A DNA stretch of 7,193 nt from a bacterium (GCA_027080315.1 JALWSI010000031.1:1-7193); one strand, 5' to 3'; positions 1-7,102 are shown, counted from the stretch's first letter. Notes: generated from the letters alone by a model not told the origin. A program made the numbers and translations.

Positions 1-3000
1 GCTGATGGGGCTGAACACCTACAATGTGGTCACTTTGGGAGAGGTATCTAAGGGAGTAACCCTTGATCTGAAGGCATACAACAAGAAGGTTGAAAAGATC
101 TTCACCTTTGCTCCAAAGGCAAGCGTATCCTCGCTTAAGATAGCCCTGAAAGGGGCAAAAAAGCTCTGGGTTGATAAAAGCGGAAGGCTGGCGGTGAAAA
201 CCGATGCAGGAACCTTCTACTTCACCAGGCCCGTTGCCTACCAGCCCCTTGGCAAGGGTGGCAGGGTCTTTGTTGACGCAAAGTACAAGGTGAATGGCAA
301 CACCTACTCTTTTGAGGTAAGCAAGTACGACACCACCAAGCCACTGGTGATAGACCCGTTGCTGGCATCAACATTTTTGGGGGGTAGTAGCACGGATTAC
401 GGTTTGGATATCGCTTTGGCTCCCAATGGAGATGTCTATGTGGTGGGAGGAACCGCTGGCTCTACCGATTTTCCCACAAACAGCAGCTCATACAACGGCA
501 CCTATGGCGGTGGAGATAGAGATGCTTACGTGGCCGCATTCAACAGCGATCTTAGCGTGCTTAAGTACTGCACTTATCTGGGCGGAAACGGTACTGATGA
601 GGGCTACGGCATAGCGGTGAACGGTACAGGGGCCTACATAACCGGTACCACAAACTCCACTAACTTCCCCACCACCACAGGGGCCTATTGTAGCACTAAC
701 GCTGGAGGCTATGACGCCTTCGTGTCAATTCTCGACCCAACACTATCAAACCTTCTTAACTCTACATACATTGGAGGCTCTGGAGATGACTTTGCCTACG
801 GCATAGCCTTAGGAAGCATTTACATCACTGGTACCACCAACTCTTCCGACTTCCCCACAACAGACGGCTCCGGTCTGAATGGGACTTCCGATCTCTTTGT
901 ATCTAAATTTAGCGATGACCTTTCATCACTTGATAACTCCATTTTGTGGAACCCAAGCGCCACGGGCACAGCAGAGGGAAGAGGAATAATAAAAGATGAG
1001 AACAACGTATTTGTGACAGGCTACTACCCCAGTGCTGGACATGGATTTGACGCACTAATATCAAAAAGGAATCTTGACCTTACAGAGGTATCATATGTAG
1101 GAATAGACGTTAACAACCTCAACGACTATGGCTATGACATAACCCAGGATACTTCCAATGTGTACATTACTGGAGAAAGCAACGGCCACCTTTTAATTGC
1201 AAGTGTTCCTAAAAGCAACCTAAATAGCGTTACCTCAGTCACCGTAAGTGGAAATGGTGAAGAGCATGGACAGGGAATCGCCATATCAGACTCTTATCTC
1301 TATATAACCGGAGATATCTCCTCAGATGAATTCTCCCCAGTACGTGGTGGTCTTTACGACGACACCCTAAACGGCGAAGTAGATGCCTTTGTGCTCAAGA
1401 TGAACACCAATCTGGATAACAATACTGCCAATTGCACCTATCTTGGTGGAAGCGCCATAGACAAAGGCTACGGCATAGCAGTGAACGGTACGAGGGTGTA
1501 TGTAACAGGCTACACCAACTCAACCAACTACCCCACAACTGCGGGAGCCTACGACCCCTATCCCAATGGTGAGGAAGACGCCTTTGTGTCTTTGTTAGAC
1601 ACCGACCTTTTAGGCTACCAGCTAACCGTAAACGCCATTGGGCCTGCGGGTTCTGGGAATGCCAGTATGGACGACATCAACACAGTTTCCCACAGTCTCT
1701 CGGGAAGCACTCACACCGTAGCAGCGGTAGGGCAATGGAGTGACACCTACAGCAAGGACACACAGGTGCCTCTCAACGCCACTGTAAACGATGAGAAATA
1801 TAAGTTTGTGAGCTGGAACTGCTCAGACACCACATCAACCACCAATCCTAATATAACCGTGACCACCAATGCCACCATGACCTGCAACGCCACCTTTGAT
1901 TGGAAGTACTCAGACCTTGGTATCACCAAGTCGGTGGACAGGACCACAGCTTATGTAGGCGACACCATCACCTATACAATTACCATCACCAACAACGGGC
2001 CTGACTGTGCCACAGGGGTCGTGATGACCGACACCCTGCCAAGTGGCCTCACAGTGGTTGGCTGCTCAACCACCCAGGGAACCTGTAGCCTAAGCGGCAC
2101 AACCTTCACCTGCAACGTTGGAACCATAAACAACGGCACCACCTCCAACACAGCCACCATAACAATAACCGCCAATGTGACCTGTCCCTTCACTGGAACC
2201 AACAATACCCTCACCAATACAGCCACTATAACATCCTCCAGCAATGACACCGACACATCCAACAACACCGCTTACAACTCCACTGATATCATTGCTAACC
2301 TCGCTGTAGATAAGGGAGGTGACTGCTCAACCTGCTACACTGGGGTCACCATTGTGAGTGATGTGAACAGTGGGGATGGTTCTCCTATCAACTGTGGCTC
2401 AAATTGCACCAAAGACTTTAACGCCACAACAAATGTAACTCTGAGTTTCACGGGGGTGCCGGCAAACTGCCACTTCGTAGCGTGGAACTGTACACACTGC
2501 AATGGCACAAGCGTCATAGACACCAACCCAAGCCACACCGCGACTATGGACGGCAACGTAACCTGCAACGCCACCTTCAATATCAACCATTCTGATTTAG
2601 AGGTAACCAAGACTGGAAACAGCACGGTAAATGTGGGGCAAACCATAACCTATACGGTAACCGTCACCAACAATGGTCCCGATTGCGCTACCGGGGTAGG
2701 AATGAGAGACGATCTGCCTGCGGGAGTCACTTTTGACTGTGCCACCGCCAGCAATGGCGGGTGCTGCACCAACTCGGGCAGCGGAGTTGACTGTAACTTG
2801 GGTACCATAGCCAGTGGTAGCGCAGTAACGGTAACAATAACAGTGACCGCGCCCCCCACCATGGGTAACCTCACTGACAACGCCAGTGCTAACTGCACCA
2901 GCCAAGACGACAACACCACCAACAACCAGGACAACTTCACCACAGAGGTGCGGGGATACCTCTTGACCGTGACGGTCTCGGGAAGCGGAACTGTCACAAG

Positions 3001-3895
3001 CAATCCCGCTGGCATCAACTGTGGTAGCGACTGTGAGGAAAGATACAATCTGAATCAAGACGTGAATCTAACTGCCGAGGCTGGAGACAACTACTACTTT
3101 GATCATTGGGAGGGAGACTGCTCGGGAAGTACAACTTTGACAACCGTCACTATGGACTCTGACAAGACCTGCACAGCAGTGTTCTCAAAAATTAAGATTC
3201 CTGACCCACCCAATAACTTCAAGGCTCAGATAACCCCATGCGCAGGTGGAGGCGGAAACGCAAAGGTTGTGCTGACCTGGAGCAAGGTGGACGATGCCAT
3301 GGGCTACATAATCTATGATTCCTTAGGACATCAATTGGCTTGGCTAAGAAGTCCTTACACCACCAGCACCACCCTCTACAACCTGAGTTGCGGCAAGATC
3401 TACCACCTGTGCATCAGAACCTGGGGACGCACCCAGAACTCCGACTGCAGTCCTTCCATAACGGTTGAGATACCGCCCTGCGATCAGTGTCAGGAGGAAG
3501 CAGACAACAACACCCCAACACCGGTCTCTGTTGACGTTATCTGGCCCACGGACAACAGCAACATCAAATACAACGACTTCTCAGCTGGCAATGGGTTGGT
3601 GGTTTTTGCTTGGAAGACAGTGGCAGGAGCCGCAGCCTACAAGCTGTATATCGCTCTCGATGACGGTAGCGGGCCTCAGGGTGGAGAGTACACACCCAAG
3701 AAGGGCAATGGCCCCGGAGAGCTCATAGTTGTACCCGAGGCCAACCTTGCAGGCGTTTACTTCATCATGAGCAGAGACGTCTGGAACGCCCTCTCCTCCT
3801 ACAGGGTGATCTGGAAGGTAACGGCGTTGGACAGCTCAGGAAAACCCTTAGGTGACACAGGAGAAGTGAGCTTCGGCTTTGAGCCCTGGCCGTAA
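1..3895 (+). CDS. Large secreted/surface modular protein: DUF7948-like, seven SBBP propeller repeats, DUF11 and InlB-B-like modules, Fn3-like C-terminus (5' partial)
   Basis: The frame is open to the left edge. The ATG at 5 has no visible ribosome binding site and lies inside a conserved domain, so the true start and any signal peptide are outside the window. Numbering from that ATG: 1-120 resembles the DUF7948 lead-in of SBBP proteins (RPVAYQPL, then KPLVIDPLL). Residues 122-539 hold seven repeats of the type STFLGG...GYGIAV...VYVTG.TNSTNFPTT, whose units start near 122, 189, 253, 312, 362, 411 and 477. Residues 540-634, 773-861 and 985-1062 are InlB-B-like repeats. Residues 635-768 and 862-983 are DUF11 domains (ITYTITITNNGPDCATG, LPSGLTV). 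Residues 1066-1160 look like fibronectin III, and 1172-1296 are a second Fn3-like domain. About 23 cysteines fall in 635-1060. The protein is probably exported and used in adhesion or cell-surface structure; this is inferred from the domain types. No LPXTG, PEP-CTERM or C-terminal membrane segment is seen, and the anchor is unknown. Confidence 0.88.
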   Translation, partial: LMGLNTYNVVTLGEVSKGVTLDLKAYNKKVEKIFTFAPKASVSSLKIALKGAKKLWVDKSGRLAVKTDAGTFYFTRPVAYQPLGKGGRVFVDAKYKVNGNTYSFEVSKYDTTKPLVIDPLLASTFLGGSSTDYGLDIALAPNGDVYVVGGTAGSTDFPTNSSSYNGTYGGGDRDAYVAAFNSDLSVLKYCTYLGGNGTDEGYGIAVNGTGAYITGTTNSTNFPTTTGAYCSTNAGGYDAFVSILDPTLSNLLNSTYIGGSGDDFAYGIALGSIYITGTTNSSDFPTTDGSGLNGTSDLFVSKFSDDLSSLDNSILWNPSATGTAEGRGIIKDENNVFVTGYYPSAGHGFDALISKRNLDLTEVSYVGIDVNNLNDYGYDITQDTSNVYITGESNGHLLIASVPKSNLNSVTSVTVSGNGEEHGQGIAISDSYLYITGDISSDEFSPVRGGLYDDTLNGEVDAFVLKMNTNLDNNTANCTYLGGSAIDKGYGIAVNGTRVYVTGYTNSTNYPTTAGAYDPYPNGEEDAFVSLLDTDLLGYQLTVNAIGPAGSGNASMDDINTVSHSLSGSTHTVAAVGQWSDTYSKDTQVPLNATVNDEKYKFVSWNCSDTTSTTNPNITVTTNATMTCNATFDWKYSDLGITKSVDRTTAYVGDTITYTITITNNGPDCATGVVMTDTLPSGLTVVGCSTTQGTCSLSGTTFTCNVGTINNGTTSNTATITITANVTCPFTGTNNTLTNTATITSSSNDTDTSNNTAYNSTDIIANLAVDKGGDCSTCYTGVTIVSDVNSGDGSPINCGSNCTKDFNATTNVTLSFTGVPANCHFVAWNCTHCNGTSVIDTNPSHTATMDGNVTCNATFNINHSDLEVTKTGNSTVNVGQTITYTVTVTNNGPDCATGVGMRDDLPAGVTFDCATASNGGCCTNSGSGVDCNLGTIASGSAVTVTITVTAPPTMGNLTDNASANCTSQDDNTTNNQDNFTTEVRGYLLTVTVSGSGTVTSNPAGINCGSDCEERYNLNQDVNLTAEAGDNYYFDHWEGDCSGSTTLTTVTMDSDKTCTAVFSKIKIPDPPNNFKAQITPCAGGGGNAKVVLTWSKVDDAMGYIIYDSLGHQLAWLRSPYTTSTTLYNLSCGKIYHLCIRTWGRTQNSDCSPSITVEIPPCDQCQEEADNNTPTPVSVDVIWPTDNSNIKYNDFSAGNGLVVFAWKTVAGAAAYKLYIALDDGSGPQGGEYTPKKGNGPGELIVVPEANLAGVYFIMSRDVWNALSSYRVIWKVTALDSSGKPLGDTGEVSFGFEPWP
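368..1621 (+). repeat. Seven SBBP-type repeat units encoding a probable beta-propeller
   Basis: Units begin near 368, 569, 761, 938, 1088, 1235 and 1433, giving lengths of about 67, 64, 59, 50, 49, 66 and 63 codons. Units 1, 2, 3 and 7 keep the family signature: (S/C)T(F/Y)(L/I)GG, a glycine-rich strand, a (V/I)Y(V/I)(T/V)G strand and a DFPTT-like end. Units 4-6 keep mainly the central V(F/Y)(V/I)TG strand and lack the LGG and FPTT ends. Seven units is the number needed for a closed seven-bladed propeller. The unit boundaries are my reading of the translation. Confidence 0.8.
1622..3199 (+). repeat. Alternating InlB-B-like and DUF11 modules, including a duplicated ~227-codon pair
   Basis: An InlB-B-like repeat (1622-1906) is followed by DUF11 (1907-2308), InlB-B-like (2309-2587), DUF11 (2588-2956) and InlB-B-like (2957-3199). 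The two DUF11 copies start 681 bases (227 codons) apart and share the string TNNGPDCATGV and the flanking ITYT and LP.G motifs. InlB-B-like copies 2 and 3 share INCGS(N/D)C near the start. Copies 1 and 2 both end TCNATF, with TCTAVF in copy 3. DUF11 is typical of large bacterial surface proteins with repeated Ig-like folds, so this stretch probably forms a rigid stalk. Confidence 0.8.
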
Positions 3896-3921
3896 GATTA
3901 CCCTTTACAAGGATGAAGCGG

Positions 3922-3952
3922 AAAGAGGCGGGCAAAAGCCCGCCTCTTTTTT
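3922..3952 (+). terminator. Rho-independent terminator after the surface-protein gene, possibly bidirectional
   Basis: A 9-bp perfect GC-rich stem, GAGGCGGGC (3925-3933) with GCCCGCCTC (3938-3946), encloses an AAAA loop and is followed by six T (3947-3952). Three A before the stem extend it to 12 bp. It lies 27 bases after the TAA of the surface gene. Read on the minus strand the same hairpin sits just past the tRNA-Ser 3' end but is followed only by TTTCC, so it could stop tRNA transcription less efficiently. Confidence 0.9.
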
Positions 3953-3961
3953 GTGAGATAC

Positions 3962-4052
3962 TGGCGGAGGGGGAGGGATTCGAACCCCCGGTACCGTTAA
4001 GGTACAGATGATTTCAAGTCACCCGCCTTCAGCCAGACTCGGCCACCCCTCC
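3962..4052 (-). tRNA. tRNA-Ser (anticodon UGA), CCA encoded
   Basis: On the minus strand the 91-nt sequence folds as a class II tRNA. The acceptor is GGAGGGG with CCCCTCC, the D arm begins GGCCGAG, and the anticodon stem GGTGA/TCATC holds loop CTTGAAA with anticodon TGA (plus-strand 4014-4016). The long variable arm has the stem GTACC/GGTAC. The T arm is GGGGG/CCCTC with loop TTCGAAT, followed by discriminator G and an encoded CCA (3962-3964). The long variable arm and G discriminator are serine-type identity features, and UGA reads UCA and related Ser codons. The T at position 54 of the T loop is the expected substrate base of the TrmFO encoded next door. The gene is convergent with the surface-protein gene and divergent from trmFO. 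Confidence 0.96.
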
Positions 4053-4063
4053 AGCAGGGGACA

Positions 4064-4091
4064 ATCATAGCCCTTGGAAAAGGCAAGTCAA
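4064..4091 (-). promoter_or_regulatory. Strong sigma70-type promoter for tRNA-Ser
   Basis: On the minus strand a TTGACT -35 box (plus 4086-4091) and a TATGAT -10 box (plus 4064-4069) are separated by 16 bases, matching 5 of 6 consensus bases each. Transcription would start about 6-7 bases downstream, near 4056-4058, leaving only a 4-6 nt leader before the tRNA 5' end at 4052. The bases after the -10 box (TGTCCCC) are C-rich, as in growth-rate-controlled stable-RNA promoters. Such control is an inference. Confidence 0.75.
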
Positions 4092-4103
4092 GGGTGTTAT
4101 GAG
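4074..4103 (+). promoter_or_regulatory. Possible weak promoter for trmFO
   Basis: TTGGAA (4074-4079) and TATGAG (4098-4103) each match 4 of 6 consensus bases, with an 18-base spacer. It interleaves with the divergent tRNA promoter, whose -35 box lies in the spacer. If used, transcription would start near 4110, downstream of the ATG at 4099 and upstream of the preferred trmFO ATG at 4141. Both boxes are weak, so this is tentative. Confidence 0.3.
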
Positions 4104-4123
4104 GGCTTCTCTTTCGGAGATAA

Positions 4124-4130
4124 AAGGTGG
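4124..4130 (+). promoter_or_regulatory. Ribosome binding site that selects the trmFO start at 4141
   Basis: AAGGTGG, one mismatch from AAGGAGG, ends 10 bases before the ATG at 4141. The encoded [12 protein letters not shown] places the FAD-binding glycines at the usual distance from the N-terminus of the family. The in-frame ATG at 4099 would add 14 residues ([14 protein letters not shown]) that look like a translated leader. Confidence 0.7.
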
Positions 4131-4140
4131 TGAAGACAGC

Positions 4141-5457
4141 ATGAGAGCGAAGAAGGTTATGGTTATTGGAGGGGGATTGGCAGGAAGCGAGGCTGCCCAT
4201 CAGATCGCTTCCAGGGGAACGGAAGTTATTTTGTTTGAGATGAGACCCCAAGCCCTCACTCCAGCACACAAAACGGGGGTGCTTGCAGAGCTTGTTTGCA
4301 GCAACTCTCTGAAGTCAGACGATCCCTTGACAGCCTCGGGACTTCTGAAGAGAGAGCTTGAGATGCTTGGATCGCTGGTGCTAAAGGCGGCCAGAAAGAC
4401 CGCTATACCCGGCGGCAGTGCCCTCACCGTTGACAGAAGGCTCTTCTCTCAAGAGGTGACCAGAAGCTTAAAACAGAACCAAAGGGTAAGGGTGCTAACA
4501 GAAGAGGTGAAGAAGCTGCCCTCACAAAGGCCCCTTGTGATAGCCACAGGGCCCCTCACTTCTGAAGCATTATCGGAAGAACTCCAGATGCTTCTGGGAG
4601 ACGAGTCCCTCTACTTCTACGATGCCATAGCCCCTATTGTGAGCTACGAAAGCATAGACCTTGAGCACGCCTTCTGGGCCTCTCGCTATGGGAAGGGAGG
4701 AGACGACTACCTGAACTGTCCCCTCTCAAAGGAGGAGTACGAAATATTCTACCAGGCGCTGGTGGAAGCTGATCCCTTGCCGCTTCACAGCTTTGAGGAA
4801 CCATCCTTCTTTGAGGGATGCCAGCCCATAGAGGAGCTGGCCAGAAAAGGCAAAAAGACCTTGCTTTACGGCCCCATGAAGCCTGTGGGACTGGTGGATC
4901 CCAGAACAGGAAGGCGTCCATACGCCGTGGTGCAACTGAGAAAGGAGAACGCAGAAGGCACCATGCTCAACATGGTGGGGTTTCAAACGAGGCTGAAATA
5001 CCCTGATCAAAAACGGGTCTTCTCATTGATACCAGCATTGAGAAGAGCAGAGTTTCTGCGTTACGGCAGCATGCACAGAAACACCTACATCAACAGCCCA
5101 AGACATCTTATGCCCACCCTTCAATGGAGAAGGGATCCCGAGGTGCTCTTTGCCGGACAGATCACAGGAGTGGAAGGCTACCTTGAGTCCTGCGCCGCGG
5201 GACTCGTGGCAGGGCTCAACGCATGGCGGATAACCAAAGAGATGCCTCCTGTTTATCCCCCTGCCACCACCATGATAGGAGCACTGCTCAGGTACATAAC
5301 CATGGCGTCTGCTGCAAACTTTCAGCCAATGAACGCCAATCTGGGAATACTCCCTCCACTTCCCGTAGAGGCCTCAGGAGAGGATAGGAAGAGGCTGCTT
5401 ACCGAAAGGGCCCTCAACCATCTTAGGAGTTGGAAGGATAAGGTGTTCTCCAATTGA
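4141..5457 (+). CDS. trmFO: Methylenetetrahydrofolate-tRNA-(uracil-5-)-methyltransferase TrmFO
   Basis: TrmFO makes m5U54 in the T loop of tRNAs, using 5,10-methylenetetrahydrofolate as carbon donor and reduced FAD; it acts in the cytoplasm. The 438-residue product is close to the family's usual 435-445. The N-terminal dinucleotide-binding motif [10 protein letters not shown] is at residues 10-19, followed by FEMRP (32-36). The conserved [12 protein letters not shown] contains Cys53, and FEGCQPIE contains Cys227, which aligns with the catalytic Cys226 of the Bacillus subtilis enzyme. [12 protein letters not shown] near the C-terminus is the second FAD-contact region, followed by [15 protein letters not shown]. 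The ATG at 4141 is preferred to the in-frame ATG at 4099 because of its ribosome binding site and family length. It is divergent from a tRNA-Ser gene and 54 bases upstream of accD on the same strand. Confidence 0.95.
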   Translation: MRAKKVMVIGGGLAGSEAAHQIASRGTEVILFEMRPQALTPAHKTGVLAELVCSNSLKSDDPLTASGLLKRELEMLGSLVLKAARKTAIPGGSALTVDRRLFSQEVTRSLKQNQRVRVLTEEVKKLPSQRPLVIATGPLTSEALSEELQMLLGDESLYFYDAIAPIVSYESIDLEHAFWASRYGKGGDDYLNCPLSKEEYEIFYQALVEADPLPLHSFEEPSFFEGCQPIEELARKGKKTLLYGPMKPVGLVDPRTGRRPYAVVQLRKENAEGTMLNMVGFQTRLKYPDQKRVFSLIPALRRAEFLRYGSMHRNTYINSPRHLMPTLQWRRDPEVLFAGQITGVEGYLESCAAGLVAGLNAWRITKEMPPVYPPATTMIGALLRYITMASAANFQPMNANLGILPPLPVEASGEDRKRLLTERALNHLRSWKDKVFSN

Positions 5458-5480
5458 CATTGAAGCCATCTCAACCTAAT
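5454..5480 (+). promoter_or_regulatory. Possible internal promoter before accD
   Basis: A perfect TTGACA -35 hexamer (5454-5459) overlaps the trmFO stop codon. The best -10 candidate is CCTAAT (5475-5480), 15 bases away, which lacks the important first two bases of TATAAT. A transcript from here would have a short leader before the accD ribosome binding site. The hexamer could easily occur by chance, and accD may simply be read through from trmFO. Confidence 0.25.
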
Positions 5481-5497
5481 TAAGGCTATTGTTGGAG

Positions 5498-5504
5498 AAG
5501 GAGG
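5498..5504 (+). promoter_or_regulatory. Strong Shine-Dalgarno supporting the TTG start of accD
   Basis: A perfect AAGGAGG ends 7 bases before TTG at 5512. The codon directly before that TTG is an in-frame TGA (5509-5511), so translation cannot begin further upstream. The next in-frame ATG lies after the zinc-ribbon cysteines. The TTG start is therefore well determined. Confidence 0.85.
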
Positions 5505-5511
5505 AACTTGA

Positions 5512-6387
5512 TTGCCAGCAGAGTGGTTCAAAAAAGGGGTTATTGGCAGAATAAAGAGCTCTAAGGGTAAGATCCCCGAAGGGCTCTGGATCCGGTGTGA
5601 AAACTGCAAAGAGCTGGTTTACAAAAAAGAGGTGGAAAGAAAGGGCAAGGTTTGCCCCAAATGCCACTACCACTTCAGAATCAGCGCTTCAGAGCGGCTT
5701 GAGATGCTCATGGACAAAGAGAGCTTCGTTGAGCACGACGCCAACCTGTCACCTTTGGACCCCCTGAAGTTTAAAGACTCAAAAAGGTACACCGACCGCA
5801 TAAAGGAGATGCAAAAGCGCACAGGTGTGAAAGACGCTGTGGTGTGCGGAGAAGGCACCATAGGGGGATATCCCGTTGAGATAGCGGTTTTTGAGTTCGG
5901 CTTTATGGGCGGCAGCATGGGCTCTGTGGTGGGAGAAAAGGTGACCCGCTCCATTGAGAGAAGCCGCGAGAAAGGCATACCCCTCATCATAGTCTCATGC
6001 TCAGGGGGAGCTCGTATGCAAGAGAGCCCCCTATCCCTATTCCAGATGGCCAAGACCTGCGCTGCCTTAGCAAGGCTCTCAGAGGCAGGGGTTCCTTACA
6101 TATCCCTTCTTGCAGATCCCACCACAGGAGGGGTGTCTGCCAGCTTCTCCCTCTTGGGAGACATCATTTTATCTGAGCCCAAAGCACTCATCGGATTCGC
6201 CGGGCCAAGGGTGATTGAGGACACAATAAAGCAGAAGCTCCCCGAGGGGTTCCAACGGGCAGAGTTTCTTATGGAGCATGGATTCATAGACATGATAGTT
6301 GACAGAGAGAACCTGAAGCCTACCATGATCAAAATCCTCTCTCTATTCACAACAAAAGAGGAAAGGAAGAAAGATGCAGCGGCCTGA
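5512..6387 (+). CDS. accD: Acetyl-CoA carboxylase carboxyltransferase subunit beta
   Basis: AccD pairs with AccA to move the carboxyl group from carboxybiotin on AccB to acetyl-CoA, giving malonyl-CoA for fatty-acid synthesis in the cytoplasm. The 291-residue product has the N-terminal zinc ribbon CENC (29-32) and CPKC (48-51), then the crotonase-like carboxyltransferase core. That core includes [11 protein letters not shown] around 162-172 and [11 protein letters not shown] around 202-212, glycine-rich turns expected to form oxyanion-hole contacts. [15 protein letters not shown] and [11 protein letters not shown] near the C-terminus are nearly the same as in E. coli AccD. Translation starts at TTG, fixed by an upstream in-frame stop. 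The 3' end overlaps rph by 14 bases, which implies coupled expression. accA, accB and accC are not in this window. Confidence 0.97.
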   Translation: MPAEWFKKGVIGRIKSSKGKIPEGLWIRCENCKELVYKKEVERKGKVCPKCHYHFRISASERLEMLMDKESFVEHDANLSPLDPLKFKDSKRYTDRIKEMQKRTGVKDAVVCGEGTIGGYPVEIAVFEFGFMGGSMGSVVGEKVTRSIERSREKGIPLIIVSCSGGARMQESPLSLFQMAKTCAALARLSEAGVPYISLLADPTTGGVSASFSLLGDIILSEPKALIGFAGPRVIEDTIKQKLPEGFQRAEFLMEHGFIDMIVDRENLKPTMIKILSLFTTKEERKKDAAA

Positions 6388-7102
6388 CGGAAGGGCTCCA
6401 GACAAGATGCGCAAGGTGCGTATAGTTAGAAGTTACATCCAATATGCTGAGGGTTCGGTCTTGATTGAGGTGGGAAACACCAAGGTGGTATGCACCGCTT
6501 CAGTAGAAAACAACAGGGTACCTCCCTTTCTAAGGGGCAGGGGCTCCGGATGGATAACAGCAGAGTACGGCATGCTGCCTCGCTCCACCCACACCAGAAG
6601 CCAGAGAGACAGCACCAAAGGCAAGCCCTCAGGAAGGGGGCAGGAGATACAGCGGTTTATTGGCAGGTGCCTCAGAAGCGTGGTTGACCTTGAGGCCTTG
6701 GGAGAACGCACCATCTGGATAGACTGCGACGTCATCCAAGCCGACGGGGGAACAAGAACAGCGTCGGTGACAGGCTCCTTTCTTGCCCTGTGCGACGCGG
6801 TTGAGTTTTTAAGGAGGACAGGAGAGATTGAGAAGAACCCCATCAGGGACTACTTAGCGGCTGTGAGTGTGGGCATCTACAAGGGTATGCCTGTGCTTGA
6901 CCTGTGCTATGCCGAGGATTCAGAGGCCTCAGTTGACATGAACGTGGTGATGACGGGATCAGGGGGGCTTGTAGAGATACAGGGAGCCGCCGAGAAGCGG
7001 CCTTTCTCACGGGTTGAACTGGACAAGATGCTCAGCCTTGCAGAAAAGGGAATCCAAGAGCTGGTTAGGCTTCAGGAGAAGGTAGTGGGTTACTCCTTTT
7101 GA
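6374..7102 (+). CDS. rph: Ribonuclease PH
   Basis: RNase PH is a phosphate-dependent 3'-to-5' exoribonuclease that trims the 3' trailers of tRNA precursors, releasing nucleoside diphosphates; it normally forms a hexamer. The 242-residue product aligns over its whole length with the family: RPDGR (3-7), [19 protein letters not shown] (25-43), [17 protein letters not shown] (59-75), and GR.QEIQR including Arg88. [18 protein letters not shown] has Thr127/Arg128 for phosphate, and [14 protein letters not shown] has the metal/catalytic acids Asp182 and Asp188. The full-length active site suggests an active enzyme. The start lies inside the end of accD in another frame, with AAAGGA (6362-6367) as ribosome binding site 6 bases upstream. 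The stop overlaps the next ATG by one base. Confidence 0.97.
   Translation: MQRPDGRAPDKMRKVRIVRSYIQYAEGSVLIEVGNTKVVCTASVENNRVPPFLRGRGSGWITAEYGMLPRSTHTRSQRDSTKGKPSGRGQEIQRFIGRCLRSVVDLEALGERTIWIDCDVIQADGGTRTASVTGSFLALCDAVEFLRRTGEIEKNPIRDYLAAVSVGIYKGMPVLDLCYAEDSEASVDMNVVMTGSGGLVEIQGAAEKRPFSRVELDKMLSLAEKGIQELVRLQEKVVGYSF

Noticed and set aside
5-7. ATG at 5 as the true start of the surface protein
   Set aside because: The frame is open upstream to the window edge, no ribosome binding site is visible, and no signal peptide follows. The sequence starts inside a conserved lead-in domain.
368-1621. Periodic repeats as a CRISPR array or non-coding tandem repeat
   Set aside because: The units are in-frame, diverged at the DNA level and conserved as protein motifs, with a period near 150-200 bases. 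There are no short identical repeats with unique spacers.
1972-2268. 98-residue Val/Leu-rich minus-strand frame that looks membrane-like
   Set aside because: The hydrophobicity comes from reading Thr/Asn-rich ACC/AAC codons backwards (GGT/GTT). It is an artefact of the opposite-strand gene.
2597-3058. 153-residue minus-strand open frame inside the surface gene
   Set aside because: It mirrors the repetitive DUF11 coding region, has low-complexity Val/Ala/Gly-rich translation, no ribosome binding context and no recognisable domain.
4099-4140. Upstream in-frame ATG extending TrmFO by 14 residues
   Set aside because: The extension is not typical of the family. The ATG at 4141 has a good ribosome binding site and gives the usual length and FAD-motif position.
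3997-4269. 90-residue minus-strand frame spanning the tRNA region
   Set aside because: It overlaps the tRNA-Ser gene, its promoter and the start of trmFO, all of which have stronger independent evidence.
6433-6843. 136-residue minus-strand open frame opposite rph
   Set aside because: The plus-strand frame encodes a fully conserved RNase PH; the antisense frame shows no family features.
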